Origin: a virus
Strand: one strand, 5' to 3'
Virus record (IMG/VR): IMGVR_UViG_3300001390_000008
Coordinates: 1-64,000 of that record
Length of the DNA stretch: 64,000 bases
Below the pieces are notes generated by a model. It did no database searches and was not told where the DNA came from. It was given only the letters and a program-made list of their open reading frames with translations. Numbering within the stretch: position 1 is the stretch's first letter; each line of letters begins with the position of its first letter. Positions 56,883 to 64,000 of this stretch are shown here, one piece after another. Both the position numbers and the translations under genes were made by a program.

Positions 56883-58253
56883 TTACTTCTTTTTACTTCC
56901 TTTACCTTTACCTTTTGTTTGCTTCTTAACATTAAGATTCTGTGCTGCCCACTCAGCCATAATGTGCTCGAATGCTTCATTTTCATTTGTAAGGCCGAGC
57001 ATTTCCATGCCTGCTTCCAAATACCCTTTAGTAATATCTGCGGCATCTTCCTCCAGACGAAACTTGAAAGTAATACGCTTAACCAGCTTGCCCGCTTTAC
57101 GGCCAACTTCAACATAGCTTTCTTTAATAGTTTCCTTTAAGTCCACCACCGTATTTTCTTTAGCAAGCAATATCAACTCTTCGGCATTATCCATATCCAT
57201 GACCTGTGCAATGTCGATAGCCTTAGTCCAACCAACAGCACCAAGCTCTTCGGGGGATAAGCCGAATTTATTCCACTTAGCGTAAATTTTTATCAAATGC
57301 ATAGCTTTACGGTAGTGTACCCCCAGCTCTTTTTCTGTATAAAGAGCGAACCCTTTATTGCCCGCATACTCATCATTCAATTCTTTGTATGCTTTGCTTA
57401 TGTATACATGATACAAAATACCGCCTAGCTTATAATCGGAGTTAGAGGCCTCTTCCGCTATCTCTTCAGCCAGTTCACATAAATCATCAGCAGCATTGAT
57501 CAGAGCAAGTATTTCTTCATCCTCTTCATCTTCTTTAAGTATGAGAATGCCCTTGCTATCTACCTCACTAGAAGACTCATTACTATCCTTCTTCTTTTTC
57601 TTACCCTCTTTCTTACCCTTCTTCCCTGACTTAGCTGTTTTCTTTTTTTCGTCTTTTTTACTATCCTTTTTCTTCTTACCCTTAGCTTTACTTTCAGTAA
57701 TAGGCTCTTCGGCTTCCTCAGCTTCCTCAGCTTCTTCGGCCTCTTCCTCGCCTGCTTCTTTAGGTATATAAGAAATACGCTGAATTTCCTTATGCTTTAA
57801 GCGCAAATACCCTTCCTCATTACCGTCATCAATATCTACACTGGCTTTTAGTAGCTTAACTACTTCACCAATTATCTCTTCGCCATTACCATCCACAAAA
57901 GTATAAGTATTACCGACTTCAAGACTATCCACTGTAGTTTCTGGTGGGGTTTCCTCTGGCTTGGTGGGCGTACCCTCTACCTCCCCAGAAATTTCATCCG
58001 CGTAGACTTCAACATTAATAAATTCCTTGTTGTTTTTTGTCTTACGCTTTTCTGGGTCATAATCAGGGTTCGGTACCGGCAGGCCGTAGCAGGGCTCATC
58101 ATCATCCTCCCCTGCGTCCACTACAGCTATTGTGTATACCGTGCCTTCTTCCAGCAATTCAGCATTATCTGGTTCATCCCCTTTGTCCCCCGTAAATCCT
58201 ACAAATACTACTTCTTGGCCTTCAACAAATTCATTACTCTTAGTTTTACCCAT
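56883..58253 (-). CDS. large acidic/lysine-rich protein (456 aa)
   Basis: N-terminal SH3-like beta part (QEVVFVGFTGDKGD, GNTYTFVDGNGEEIIGE), a middle low-complexity charged stretch (EAEEAEEAEEAE then KKKKDSKKDEKK), and a C-terminal helical domain (YAGNKGFALYTEKELGVHYRKAMHLIKIYAKWNKFGLSPEELGAVGWTKAI) that is conserved-looking. Probably DNA-binding; role unknown. GAGGCAGTAAA precedes ATG. Confidence 0.75.
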   Translation of the reverse strand: MGKTKSNEFVEGQEVVFVGFTGDKGDEPDNAELLEEGTVYTIAVVDAGEDDDEPCYGLPVPNPDYDPEKRKTKNNKEFINVEVYADEISGEVEGTPTKPEETPPETTVDSLEVGNTYTFVDGNGEEIIGEVVKLLKASVDIDDGNEEGYLRLKHKEIQRISYIPKEAGEEEAEEAEEAEEAEEPITESKAKGKKKKDSKKDEKKKTAKSGKKGKKEGKKKKKDSNESSSEVDSKGILILKEDEEDEEILALINAADDLCELAEEIAEEASNSDYKLGGILYHVYISKAYKELNDEYAGNKGFALYTEKELGVHYRKAMHLIKIYAKWNKFGLSPEELGAVGWTKAIDIAQVMDMDNAEELILLAKENTVVDLKETIKESYVEVGRKAGKLVKRITFKFRLEEDAADITKGYLEAGMEMLGLTNENEAFEHIMAEWAAQNLNVKKQTKGKGKGSKKK

Positions 58254-58349
58254 TTTACTGCCTCCTGTTCACCATTCACCGAATAGGTAAGTGTAGCTGC
58301 CCTTAATTATCCGATATTATTACATAACTATGAATTCTATGCAACTAGA

Positions 58350-58898
58350 TTATTTGCATAATTGCATAGAACATCCGTTTAGCGCATCAATTCTGTACTT
58401 TTTCCTAGCTTTTCTACAATCTATATAAGCTATGCCCATTTGCATTAGAGCAAAAGCATCCGCTTCATCATTGTGCGGGATATTGTACCCCCATACATCC
58501 ATGATTGATTTAATAACATCATCTTTAGTTGAATTCCCCTTTCCTGTAGCAAATTTTTTAAGACTGTGCGGCGGGACTAATAATACATCAACCCCTCTCC
58601 TATATGCAATCAATTTCAATAATCCAAGCTCACCTATATCAAAAAATCGGCCAACACCGCCCCCCCTTTTCTTAGGTATACCCATAGCATACCCCTCATA
58701 AACAACTAAGGGCGGGGCCTTATAGTAGATGACCATAGTATTTAATATAGACTCAAAAGACTCCGCCACAAAATCCAGTCTGGGTGCCCCCCTGGTCTTT
58801 GGTCTTATCCTGCCTGTATGCACCTCACCGGTACTGTCAGTATACGCAAAACCAGAGCTGGTCAATGAGGGGTCAAACCCAACTACATTACTATTCAT
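58350..58898 (-). CDS. RuvC-like Holliday junction resolvase (182 aa)
   Basis: RNase H fold resolvase: GFDPSLTSSGFAY (D9), VVYEGYAMG (E68) and HNDEADAF (D144, D147) give the four acidic metal ligands. Nearest relatives are phage RuvC-like enzymes. Would cut recombination or replication junctions before packaging. Ends in a hairpin-forming 3' region (arms 58335-58344 and 58362-58371). Confidence 0.9.
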   Translation of the reverse strand: MNSNVVGFDPSLTSSGFAYTDSTGEVHTGRIRPKTRGAPRLDFVAESFESILNTMVIYYKAPPLVVYEGYAMGIPKKRGGGVGRFFDIGELGLLKLIAYRRGVDVLLVPPHSLKKFATGKGNSTKDDVIKSIMDVWGYNIPHNDEADAFALMQMGIAYIDCRKARKKYRIDALNGCSMQLCK

Positions 58899-58924
58899 AT
58901 ATTACCCATTACACTTATTATTTA

Positions 58925-59170
58925 TTACATGTCATAAATAATAGAGGCCTCACGACTAGCGCACATTTTAAGTTTATTTAATATCTTCAACTCTCTTGAG
59001 TGGTATTTAATATCAATATCTATTTTACTAACTTCTTCAGCCAACTTAACTAATCTGTTAAGCAGCTTAGTTTTATGATAAATCAATACATTAATTTCAT
59101 TAAATTTAATTTTGCGTTCAATACTACCCATGTTTGCCAGCTCTTCAATAAAGACTTTTTCATTAAACAT
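58925..59170 (-). CDS. coiled-coil hypothetical protein (81 aa)
   Basis: Charged helical protein (IERKIKFNEINVLIYHKTKLLNRLVKLAEEVSKIDIDIKYHSRELKILNKL). Between recombination genes; might be an accessory subunit. Not recognised. Confidence 0.65.
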   Translation of the reverse strand: MFNEKVFIEELANMGSIERKIKFNEINVLIYHKTKLLNRLVKLAEEVSKIDIDIKYHSRELKILNKLKMCASREASIIYDM

Positions 59171-59209
59171 TACTACCCCCTTATTATTTCCGTTTTACCC
59201 TAACCGCAT

Positions 59210-59503
59210 TCACTGATATTCAGTCTTGGTGGGTCTCGGTATTGCTATGATAGTAAGACCCCTCTCGCGGAGAAGACTATATAGATCCACTGCACTACTA
59301 CTATACTTACCATTCTGCTTTTCTATCCAGTCTACCTGATCCTGGTATAAATAGATGGCAGTAGGTCTAGGGACAACTTTCAAATATTTGTAAATCAGGC
59401 CAAAAATATCACCCATTTTTGGGGGCGGATCACGAAAAGGGTATTTATGGTATGTTACCCTGGTCTTTCCTATTGTCAGCATATTGTAATGATAATAACA
59501 CAT
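59210..59503 (-). CDS. hypothetical protein (97 aa)
   Basis: MLTIGKTRVTYHKYPFRDPPPKMGDIFGLIYKYL; basic and aromatic. Start with GAGGGAGTAAACT. Next to the Cas4-like nuclease. No motif recognised. Confidence 0.65.
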   Translation of the reverse strand: MCYYHYNMLTIGKTRVTYHKYPFRDPPPKMGDIFGLIYKYLKVVPRPTAIYLYQDQVDWIEKQNGKYSSSAVDLYSLLRERGLTIIAIPRPTKTEYQ

Positions 59504-59586
59504 AGTTTACTCCCTCTATTGATGTAAATAATACTATAGATATCAACTACACAAAGCCTAACTTTTTACTTAAGTACGACATTCTC

Positions 59587-60516
59587 TTAATCCTTCCAAG
59601 CAAAGCACACACTGCACATCTCACAACTCACAGCCCGCTTATCCCCCTTTGTACGACATGCTTTATAGGGTAATTTACCTCCCTCTCTGGCTATTTTTAA
59701 CTCCATTGCTTCCTCTTTATAATCCTCTATTCTACACAAATATTCTTGAGGATCTAGGACAAATTCCTTGAAAGGTGATTTACCGAATACATAACTCTTA
59801 GTAACATAAAATACGGACACTTGTTGGTGTATTGCATACCCCATTTCTTTTGCCAGCCACCAGTAAAATATAATCTGTAATATATGCGCGGGCAATGGTG
59901 CAGTTAATGCCTCCCACGCTTCATGCTTTATAGACTTGATTTCACTAAGATATAGCAGACCGTTTATCAGATGGGCTAGATCAACCGCCCCACTTATCAT
60001 GTACTCGTCATTTGTTAATAGTAGTTCTTCATACTTGGTAGGAAGCTCTCCACATTTAGAGCAGGTTGCTGGCCCTTTCTTTGTGGACATAGCCTTATTG
60101 TATGTCCCTACTACCTCTGTCCCCCCACAATAGCACTGCCATCTACCATATATTTCCTCTGGGTTATTTCTTATTGCTTTAGCCTTAACATAGTCATGTA
60201 TGGCATTACCTATAGCGAAAGTAACCCCAGTATTATCGTAGAGTGCCTCACCGTGTAAATCTACCTTTGTAACGTATGACAAGGCAACCATACGCATACA
60301 CTTACCTATAATATCAGATACATGGGTATACTCACCGTACCTAAACCCATTCATCTTAAATACCCCAGATAGCCTGCTTATAAGCACCTCTGGATCATCC
60401 ATGGGTAGTATTATCCCATCGGTTTCACACCCTTCTTTATCCCGTCTATTACGGCGTTTAAGCATCCTGGATACACTAACCCCTCCCGAACTTACCCTTG
60501 GTATTCTTCTAGCCAC
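59587..60516 (-). CDS. Cas4/RecB-like PD-(D/E)XK nuclease with Cys cluster (309 aa)
   Basis: Nuclease core: H108, ISGAVDLAHL (D179), SEIKS (E192, K194) and the QIIFY motif (Q214). C73 with C298, C301 and C304 (and C287) fit the four-Cys Fe-S cluster of Cas4/AddB-type nucleases. An extra CYCGG...CSKC pair (residues 128-155) inserts a zinc finger between H108 and D179. Likely a 5'-3' exonuclease feeding RecA. No CRISPR array or cas gene nearby. Confidence 0.88.
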   Translation of the reverse strand: MARRIPRVSSGGVSVSRMLKRRNRRDKEGCETDGIILPMDDPEVLISRLSGVFKMNGFRYGEYTHVSDIIGKCMRMVALSYVTKVDLHGEALYDNTGVTFAIGNAIHDYVKAKAIRNNPEEIYGRWQCYCGGTEVVGTYNKAMSTKKGPATCSKCGELPTKYEELLLTNDEYMISGAVDLAHLINGLLYLSEIKSIKHEAWEALTAPLPAHILQIIFYWWLAKEMGYAIHQQVSVFYVTKSYVFGKSPFKEFVLDPQEYLCRIEDYKEEAMELKIAREGGKLPYKACRTKGDKRAVSCEMCSVCFAWKD

Positions 60517-60528
60517 TAACTCACTCCT

Positions 60529-60882
60529 TTATCTCTCTATAAAATGTAGTGCATAAGTAGGAATAATAGCTATCTCCATCTCGGGGGCTCCCCTTTCATC
60601 AATGAACTCTATAACTATGGCTGGTATCTCTGTATTACATAGAGCAGCCTCCTCTATCTTGTTAAGCATATCTCTGGTAACACTAAATGATTTATTCTTA
60701 GTAGTCTTTGCCTCTATGCGGATAATACCATAGCACCCTTTAACATCACCTTTTTGGTGCCCAGACCCAGAACCGGGAACTAATGCACCTTTAAACCTAT
60801 TTGCTAATTCTAGCTCCTGTTTGGGGGAGCGTACATGGGATACACTCTGCTTACCCCGTTCGCTTTTAGGTATCTTAAGCAT
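60529..60882 (-). CDS. small PD-(D/E)XK nuclease-like protein (117 aa)
   Basis: GSGHQKGDVKGCYGIIRIEAKTTKNKSF: D..(8-12)..ExK pattern plus preceding basic helix typical of archaeal-resolvase- or VRR-like folds. Could resolve junctions or nick DNA in the recombination block. One-base overlap with RecA stop region. Confidence 0.72.
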   Translation of the reverse strand: MLKIPKSERGKQSVSHVRSPKQELELANRFKGALVPGSGSGHQKGDVKGCYGIIRIEAKTTKNKSFSVTRDMLNKIEEAALCNTEIPAIVIEFIDERGAPEMEIAIIPTYALHFIER

Positions 60883-63062
60883 TAAGTAATCCTACATATA
60901 AACTCATTAGGCATACCTAACTTTTCTGCCTGCTTGCGTATAATGTGGGTACGTAATTCCCAATATATATCGGGCTCCTCACGTAACATTTGTATAGCAT
61001 CTTCCTGTAGACTAAACTTAGTTTTATAGTCTAGAAATTCTAACCACTGATTTGCCCCCGCCCCACCCACAAAACCAAACTTCTTTGCTACTGAAAATAC
61101 AGTACGTGCATCATCTACATCCCCTACACCCATACCTGTTTTTTCATCAGGATCCCTTATTATAGTAAACTCACCTGTGCGAGGGCCGTTATTCATTTTA
61201 TTTTTAGTTATAGTATATGAATGTTCATTATGTGTGATGGTTTCCATTGCATTAGTATCGTTACCTTTTATCTCCCTATTTTTCATAATAATATCAAAAC
61301 TAGTAGCGTGGCCCAGCGCCCGGCCCCCTGGAACCTTTCTAGGGTTCATACCATGACCTCCAATATCACTCCTAAATTGATTGGTATTAACTAGTGTTAC
61401 GTAGTGATTTCGCCGCCTTTCCTCTATCATAATAGAAGTAGTCTTGCGTACAAACTCTGCAATAAGCCTGGCGTGGAAGGCAACAAGATGATCTTCTGCG
61501 CTGGATTCTCTTTCTTTCATTGGTTCCATAGCTGCGATAGAATCTACGACTACTAGGGAGGTTTCTACGGACTGTAGTATAGCATCTGCAATATCAAGTG
61601 CCATCTCACCTGTCTCGCATTCAATAACCTCTAAAGCATCTATATCCACCCCCAACTTTTCTGCCCATACACTTTCAAAAGTACCTTCGGTGTCTAGTAC
61701 AATAACTTTTTGATCTGGAAATTGCCTCTGTGCATTAGCTATTATCTTATTAGACAACATACTATTATGTGTAACTATATAGTCTTGTGTAATGTATAAA
61801 TTGTCTTCTGCCTCAATGCTAATACAGACCATATCACAATCTTCATCTGGCACTATATGTGAGATGGATCTTACTGGCCCTCTACGCTTTCTACCGCCAT
61901 AAGCCTCTACCTTTTTCTTACACGCCTTAAATGTGGGCACCCCCAAAGGCAGCACAATAGAAACTGTTTGCTCGTACACCTCATCTTCTTCTCTGTAACT
62001 TTGACTAATAGATGCAGTTCCCCCTAGTGACTGGGCTAACTCCTGAACACCTAATGCTAATTGCCTTGAGTACGAGTGATATCTAGCCCCTGCATAATGT
62101 TTATCTTCTTCCTTATTTAAATATACTGTAGACCCATCACAATCCATTAACCCGTTTAATAAAGAAATTCTGTCATCAATAGAGGCTCTTAAGTAGACTT
62201 CTGGGATAAACTTATCCCTAGATAATTTTCCCCATATACCTAAAACTCTAAGACTACTTATTGTCGTATTCCTTTTCTTTTTTTCTACATCAAATACCTT
62301 CCAGTGTCTAGTACCCTCCACGTAGGTTCTTTCTGCTACGATTACCCCACTGCCTCGTATTAGGCTATTTACATAAGCTAAAACATCTACATCATTTGTT
62401 GCTATATCTATACTCCCGGCCAAATTACCATTAGCTAACATTACCCCCATAAGGTAAGGGTTTATAGGTAGATTCTCACTATCAAAAACCACAGGAGATA
62501 CCAAAGGTATCCTATATTTACACATACCAGAATTCTTATCCCTTAGCCTACTATGAAATAATTCATCAGTTGTTTTTATAAAATGATTACCTGAGGTATG
62601 CGCTTGTTTCCTAGACTGAACATGCCATAGATGATCTTTCCCAACTACAAGCTCAGACTTATCAGTAAACGCTACTTTGTATGTGTGTATTCGCCCTCTC
62701 GGATATACTCCCGTGACTCTGGTTGCATGTCCGTCTGCCCCAATAACTAAATCGCCTACGGACAAATCTCCAAATAAACACCACCCATCAGGGGTCAGTA
62801 TATTATCCGTATATTTTTGGGCCTTCCCACAGTGTTTTTCCCCGAGTATGTGTGAGGATCTACTACACCCTATTCCACCTAGTGTTGAAAAATCTAGAAC
62901 AAAGATGCCCATAGAAATTCTATCTGGCTGTAGTATCTGCGAGCCCTTCCTTACAGAAGTATCCCCATACCTTTTTCTGACTTGATTTAGTGTATCCTTT
63001 AGCTCATTAGTCTTTTTTTCTTTCTTAACTGACTTCTTAGTAGACTTTCTACGCCTAGCCAT
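60882..63062 (-). CDS. recA: RecA recombinase with P-loop intein (726 aa precursor)
   Basis: Phage RecA/UvsX-like strand-exchange ATPase. P-loop GEKHCGK, interrupted before its Ser; Walker B SLVVVDSIAAM; ATP-sensing and pairing segments (LVNTNQFRSDIGG, PGGRALGHATS) follow. Spliced length ~373 aa. Start at MARRRKS (GAGAG upstream), with an 8-nt overlap with the upstream gene; a longer frame exists but lacks an RBS. Basic N-terminus. Confidence 0.95.
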   Translation of the reverse strand: MARRRKSTKKSVKKEKKTNELKDTLNQVRKRYGDTSVRKGSQILQPDRISMGIFVLDFSTLGGIGCSRSSHILGEKHCGKAQKYTDNILTPDGWCLFGDLSVGDLVIGADGHATRVTGVYPRGRIHTYKVAFTDKSELVVGKDHLWHVQSRKQAHTSGNHFIKTTDELFHSRLRDKNSGMCKYRIPLVSPVVFDSENLPINPYLMGVMLANGNLAGSIDIATNDVDVLAYVNSLIRGSGVIVAERTYVEGTRHWKVFDVEKKKRNTTISSLRVLGIWGKLSRDKFIPEVYLRASIDDRISLLNGLMDCDGSTVYLNKEEDKHYAGARYHSYSRQLALGVQELAQSLGGTASISQSYREEDEVYEQTVSIVLPLGVPTFKACKKKVEAYGGRKRRGPVRSISHIVPDEDCDMVCISIEAEDNLYITQDYIVTHNSMLSNKIIANAQRQFPDQKVIVLDTEGTFESVWAEKLGVDIDALEVIECETGEMALDIADAILQSVETSLVVVDSIAAMEPMKERESSAEDHLVAFHARLIAEFVRKTTSIMIEERRRNHYVTLVNTNQFRSDIGGHGMNPRKVPGGRALGHATSFDIIMKNREIKGNDTNAMETITHNEHSYTITKNKMNNGPRTGEFTIIRDPDEKTGMGVGDVDDARTVFSVAKKFGFVGGAGANQWLEFLDYKTKFSLQEDAIQMLREEPDIYWELRTHIIRKQAEKLGMPNEFICRIT
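61764..62822 (-). other. RecA intein, class 3 type, with LAGLIDADG domain (353 aa)
   Basis: First residue is Ala, not Cys/Ser. The W/C/T signature of class 3 inteins is present: W66 in block B (GKDHLWHV), C333 in block F (MVCISIEAED) and T351 before the final His-Asn; Ser is +1. Endonuclease motifs: LMGVMLANG (124-132) has Asn at the catalytic Asp position while LNGLMDCDG (222-230) retains Asp. Inserted at the same P-loop position as the TerL intein. Confidence 0.92.
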
Positions 63063-63390
63063 TATCACTCTCAGTACTAATGTACTGCTCCACTTCATTC
63101 TCAAGCATCTCACTTACCTGATCTGCAATAGCCTCATAAGTCTCGTTCACCATTTCTTTATAACATGGCATCATAATAGATACATCTACCCGCAGGAACT
63201 CATACTGAGCTAAACTACGCGTTACCCCTGCCTTAACACTGACATAGGCGGGATCGACATCAAACACTTCAACCTCTTTTGTTACTAGTTCGGTTTCCTC
63301 GCCCTTTACTACTGAAGTAGTTACCGTCTTTGTAGACATAACTACTATCTTTTCCTTACTTTTTCTCTTACGCTTTTTCCGCTCTGCCAT
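63055..63390 (-). CDS. conserved phage protein upstream of recA (111 aa)
   Basis: Basic head (ERKKRKRKSKEK) then VKAGVTRSLAQYEFLRVDVSIMMPCYKEMVNETYEAIADQVSEMLENEVEQYI, matching a conserved phage protein with V.AG.T.....E..RVDV. Its role is not known; adjacency to recA suggests recombination/replication. Stop overlaps the recA start by 8 nt. Confidence 0.75.
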   Translation of the reverse strand: MAERKKRKRKSKEKIVVMSTKTVTTSVVKGEETELVTKEVEVFDVDPAYVSVKAGVTRSLAQYEFLRVDVSIMMPCYKEMVNETYEAIADQVSEMLENEVEQYISTESDNG

Positions 63391-63401
63391 TATCTTGCCC
63401 T

Positions 63402-63947
63402 CTATATTTTTTGTTTACGATATGCCTCGATACCCTGCCACATAAGATGCACTGTTTGTACATGCTCGGTAAGAAAATAGGTATACTCTTTTTCGTGGTT
63501 CCTTAGTATTGTTGCAATCACTTGCAATTCCCCAACACTATAATGATTAAATCCCCTTATAGTATCCTGTAAAATAGGGGGTGGTATCATTTCATCCTTT
63601 ATCCATCGCTTAAATGCTAGAGGGGTTTTACCCAAAGCGTTAGCCGCTTCCGTCATATTATAGACAGGGACTACGATAGGGTATTCTAGTTTATCCCCAA
63701 CAACCTCCTTATCCAGAGCATCAAATAACAGCCCACGGGTAAGCTTACTTTCTTTCTTTGGGTTATTACGTCTATAGTTTTTTCTATTACCCTCCTTTAC
63801 CCGCTCGCGATACCCCTCATTACTACTGTATTTTTCCCGTCGGGGGCTATGACTATCCTCGCCTTCTTTAACTCCGCCCCTCTTCTTATTACCTCTGTTC
63901 GTAGCTTGCTTGTGTTTATTTTTCGTGTGCCTTTGCGTGGGTGCCAT
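63402..63947 (-). CDS. MerR/excisionase-like HTH protein (181 aa)
   Basis: Very basic N-terminal half (THKNKHKQATNRGNKKRG). Residues ~97-125 (NMTEAANALGKTPLAFKRWIKDEMIPPPI) resemble a MerR/Xis-type winged HTH in which the second helix reads promoter DNA. It may be a transcription or DNA-architecture factor of this block and is a candidate partner for the palindromes. ATG preceded by GGAGATATACCA; further upstream lies outside the window. Confidence 0.78.
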   Translation of the reverse strand: MAPTQRHTKNKHKQATNRGNKKRGGVKEGEDSHSPRREKYSSNEGYRERVKEGNRKNYRRNNPKKESKLTRGLLFDALDKEVVGDKLEYPIVVPVYNMTEAANALGKTPLAFKRWIKDEMIPPPILQDTIRGFNHYSVGELQVIATILRNHEKEYTYFLTEHVQTVHLMWQGIEAYRKQKI

Positions 63948-64000
63948 TGGTATATCTCCGCGTTGCTTTCCTCGTATTCGGATATGCGTTTAAGGAATTT

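Noticed and set aside
58604-58619. Palindrome-like sites inside the RuvC gene and at 63512 in the HTH gene
   Set aside because: Both match the loose consensus but sit within coding sequence away from any promoter; chance in AT-rich DNA.

Overview
The window is part of a tailed double-stranded DNA phage (or prophage) genome with a siphovirus-type tail: it has a long tape measure protein, a tail tube protein, tail-assembly chaperones and no sheath. Every gene I can support reads on the minus strand, so gene order runs from right to left. Neighbouring genes are packed with ATGA, TAATG or TAGTG overlaps. The DNA is visibly AT-rich, especially between genes. The host cannot be read from the sequence; tail and small-protein families look like those of phages of Gram-negative bacteria, but that is an impression. 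No DNA polymerase, replicative helicase, integrase, lysis gene or CRISPR array is present, so the full genome extends beyond the window.

Layout in reading order. (1) 63.9-56.9 kb is a recombination block: an HTH protein, a conserved phage protein, a RecA interrupted by an intein, a small PD-(D/E)XK-like nuclease, a Cas4/RecB-like nuclease with a cysteine cluster, a RuvC-like resolvase and a large acidic/lysine-rich protein. (2) 56.7-53.0 kb is packaging: a probable small terminase and a large terminase interrupted by a second intein. (3) 52.8-28.5 kb is an unusually long array of roughly 75 very small genes with one tRNA (CAT anticodon), two orphan DNA methyltransferases, a RadC/JAMM protein, an HNH endonuclease, several zinc-ribbon proteins and many one- or two-helix membrane peptides. 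(4) 28.4-25.3 kb holds eight small genes behind a strong sigma70-like promoter. (5) 25.3-0 kb is the virion operon: a nuclease-fold protein, portal, protease, scaffold, major capsid, connectors, tail terminator, tail tube, frameshifted chaperones, tape measure, then distal tail proteins and fibres, with a second HNH gene inserted.

The accessory block is cut into short transcription units, and many of its intergenic gaps carry a variant of one 16-bp palindrome (consensus WTGNAATNNATTNCAA). In several cases the palindrome touches a TATAAT-like -10 box, which suggests a phage-specific promoter/operator code. Three gaps (39.1, 40.5 and 47.6 kb) share an AT-rich plus CTGCG-repeat module, and another (41.0 kb) carries iteron-like repeats; these are candidate replication or recombination sites.

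Most notable points: two inteins sit at the same P-loop position (after the Walker A lysine) of two different ATPases, and the RecA intein has the Ala1 + W/C/T signature of class 3 inteins. Each intein has lost the catalytic Asp of one LAGLIDADG motif, but not the same motif. The tail chaperone uses a -1 frameshift. The HNH gene at 8.8 kb is bounded by a 22-bp duplication of the preceding gene's 3' end. A 180-bp hairpin-rich element is closed by a perfect 17-bp inverted repeat. Packaging and head genes are separated by about 28 kb of small genes. More than 20 genes of 20-60 codons are annotated here from direct translation of gaps.
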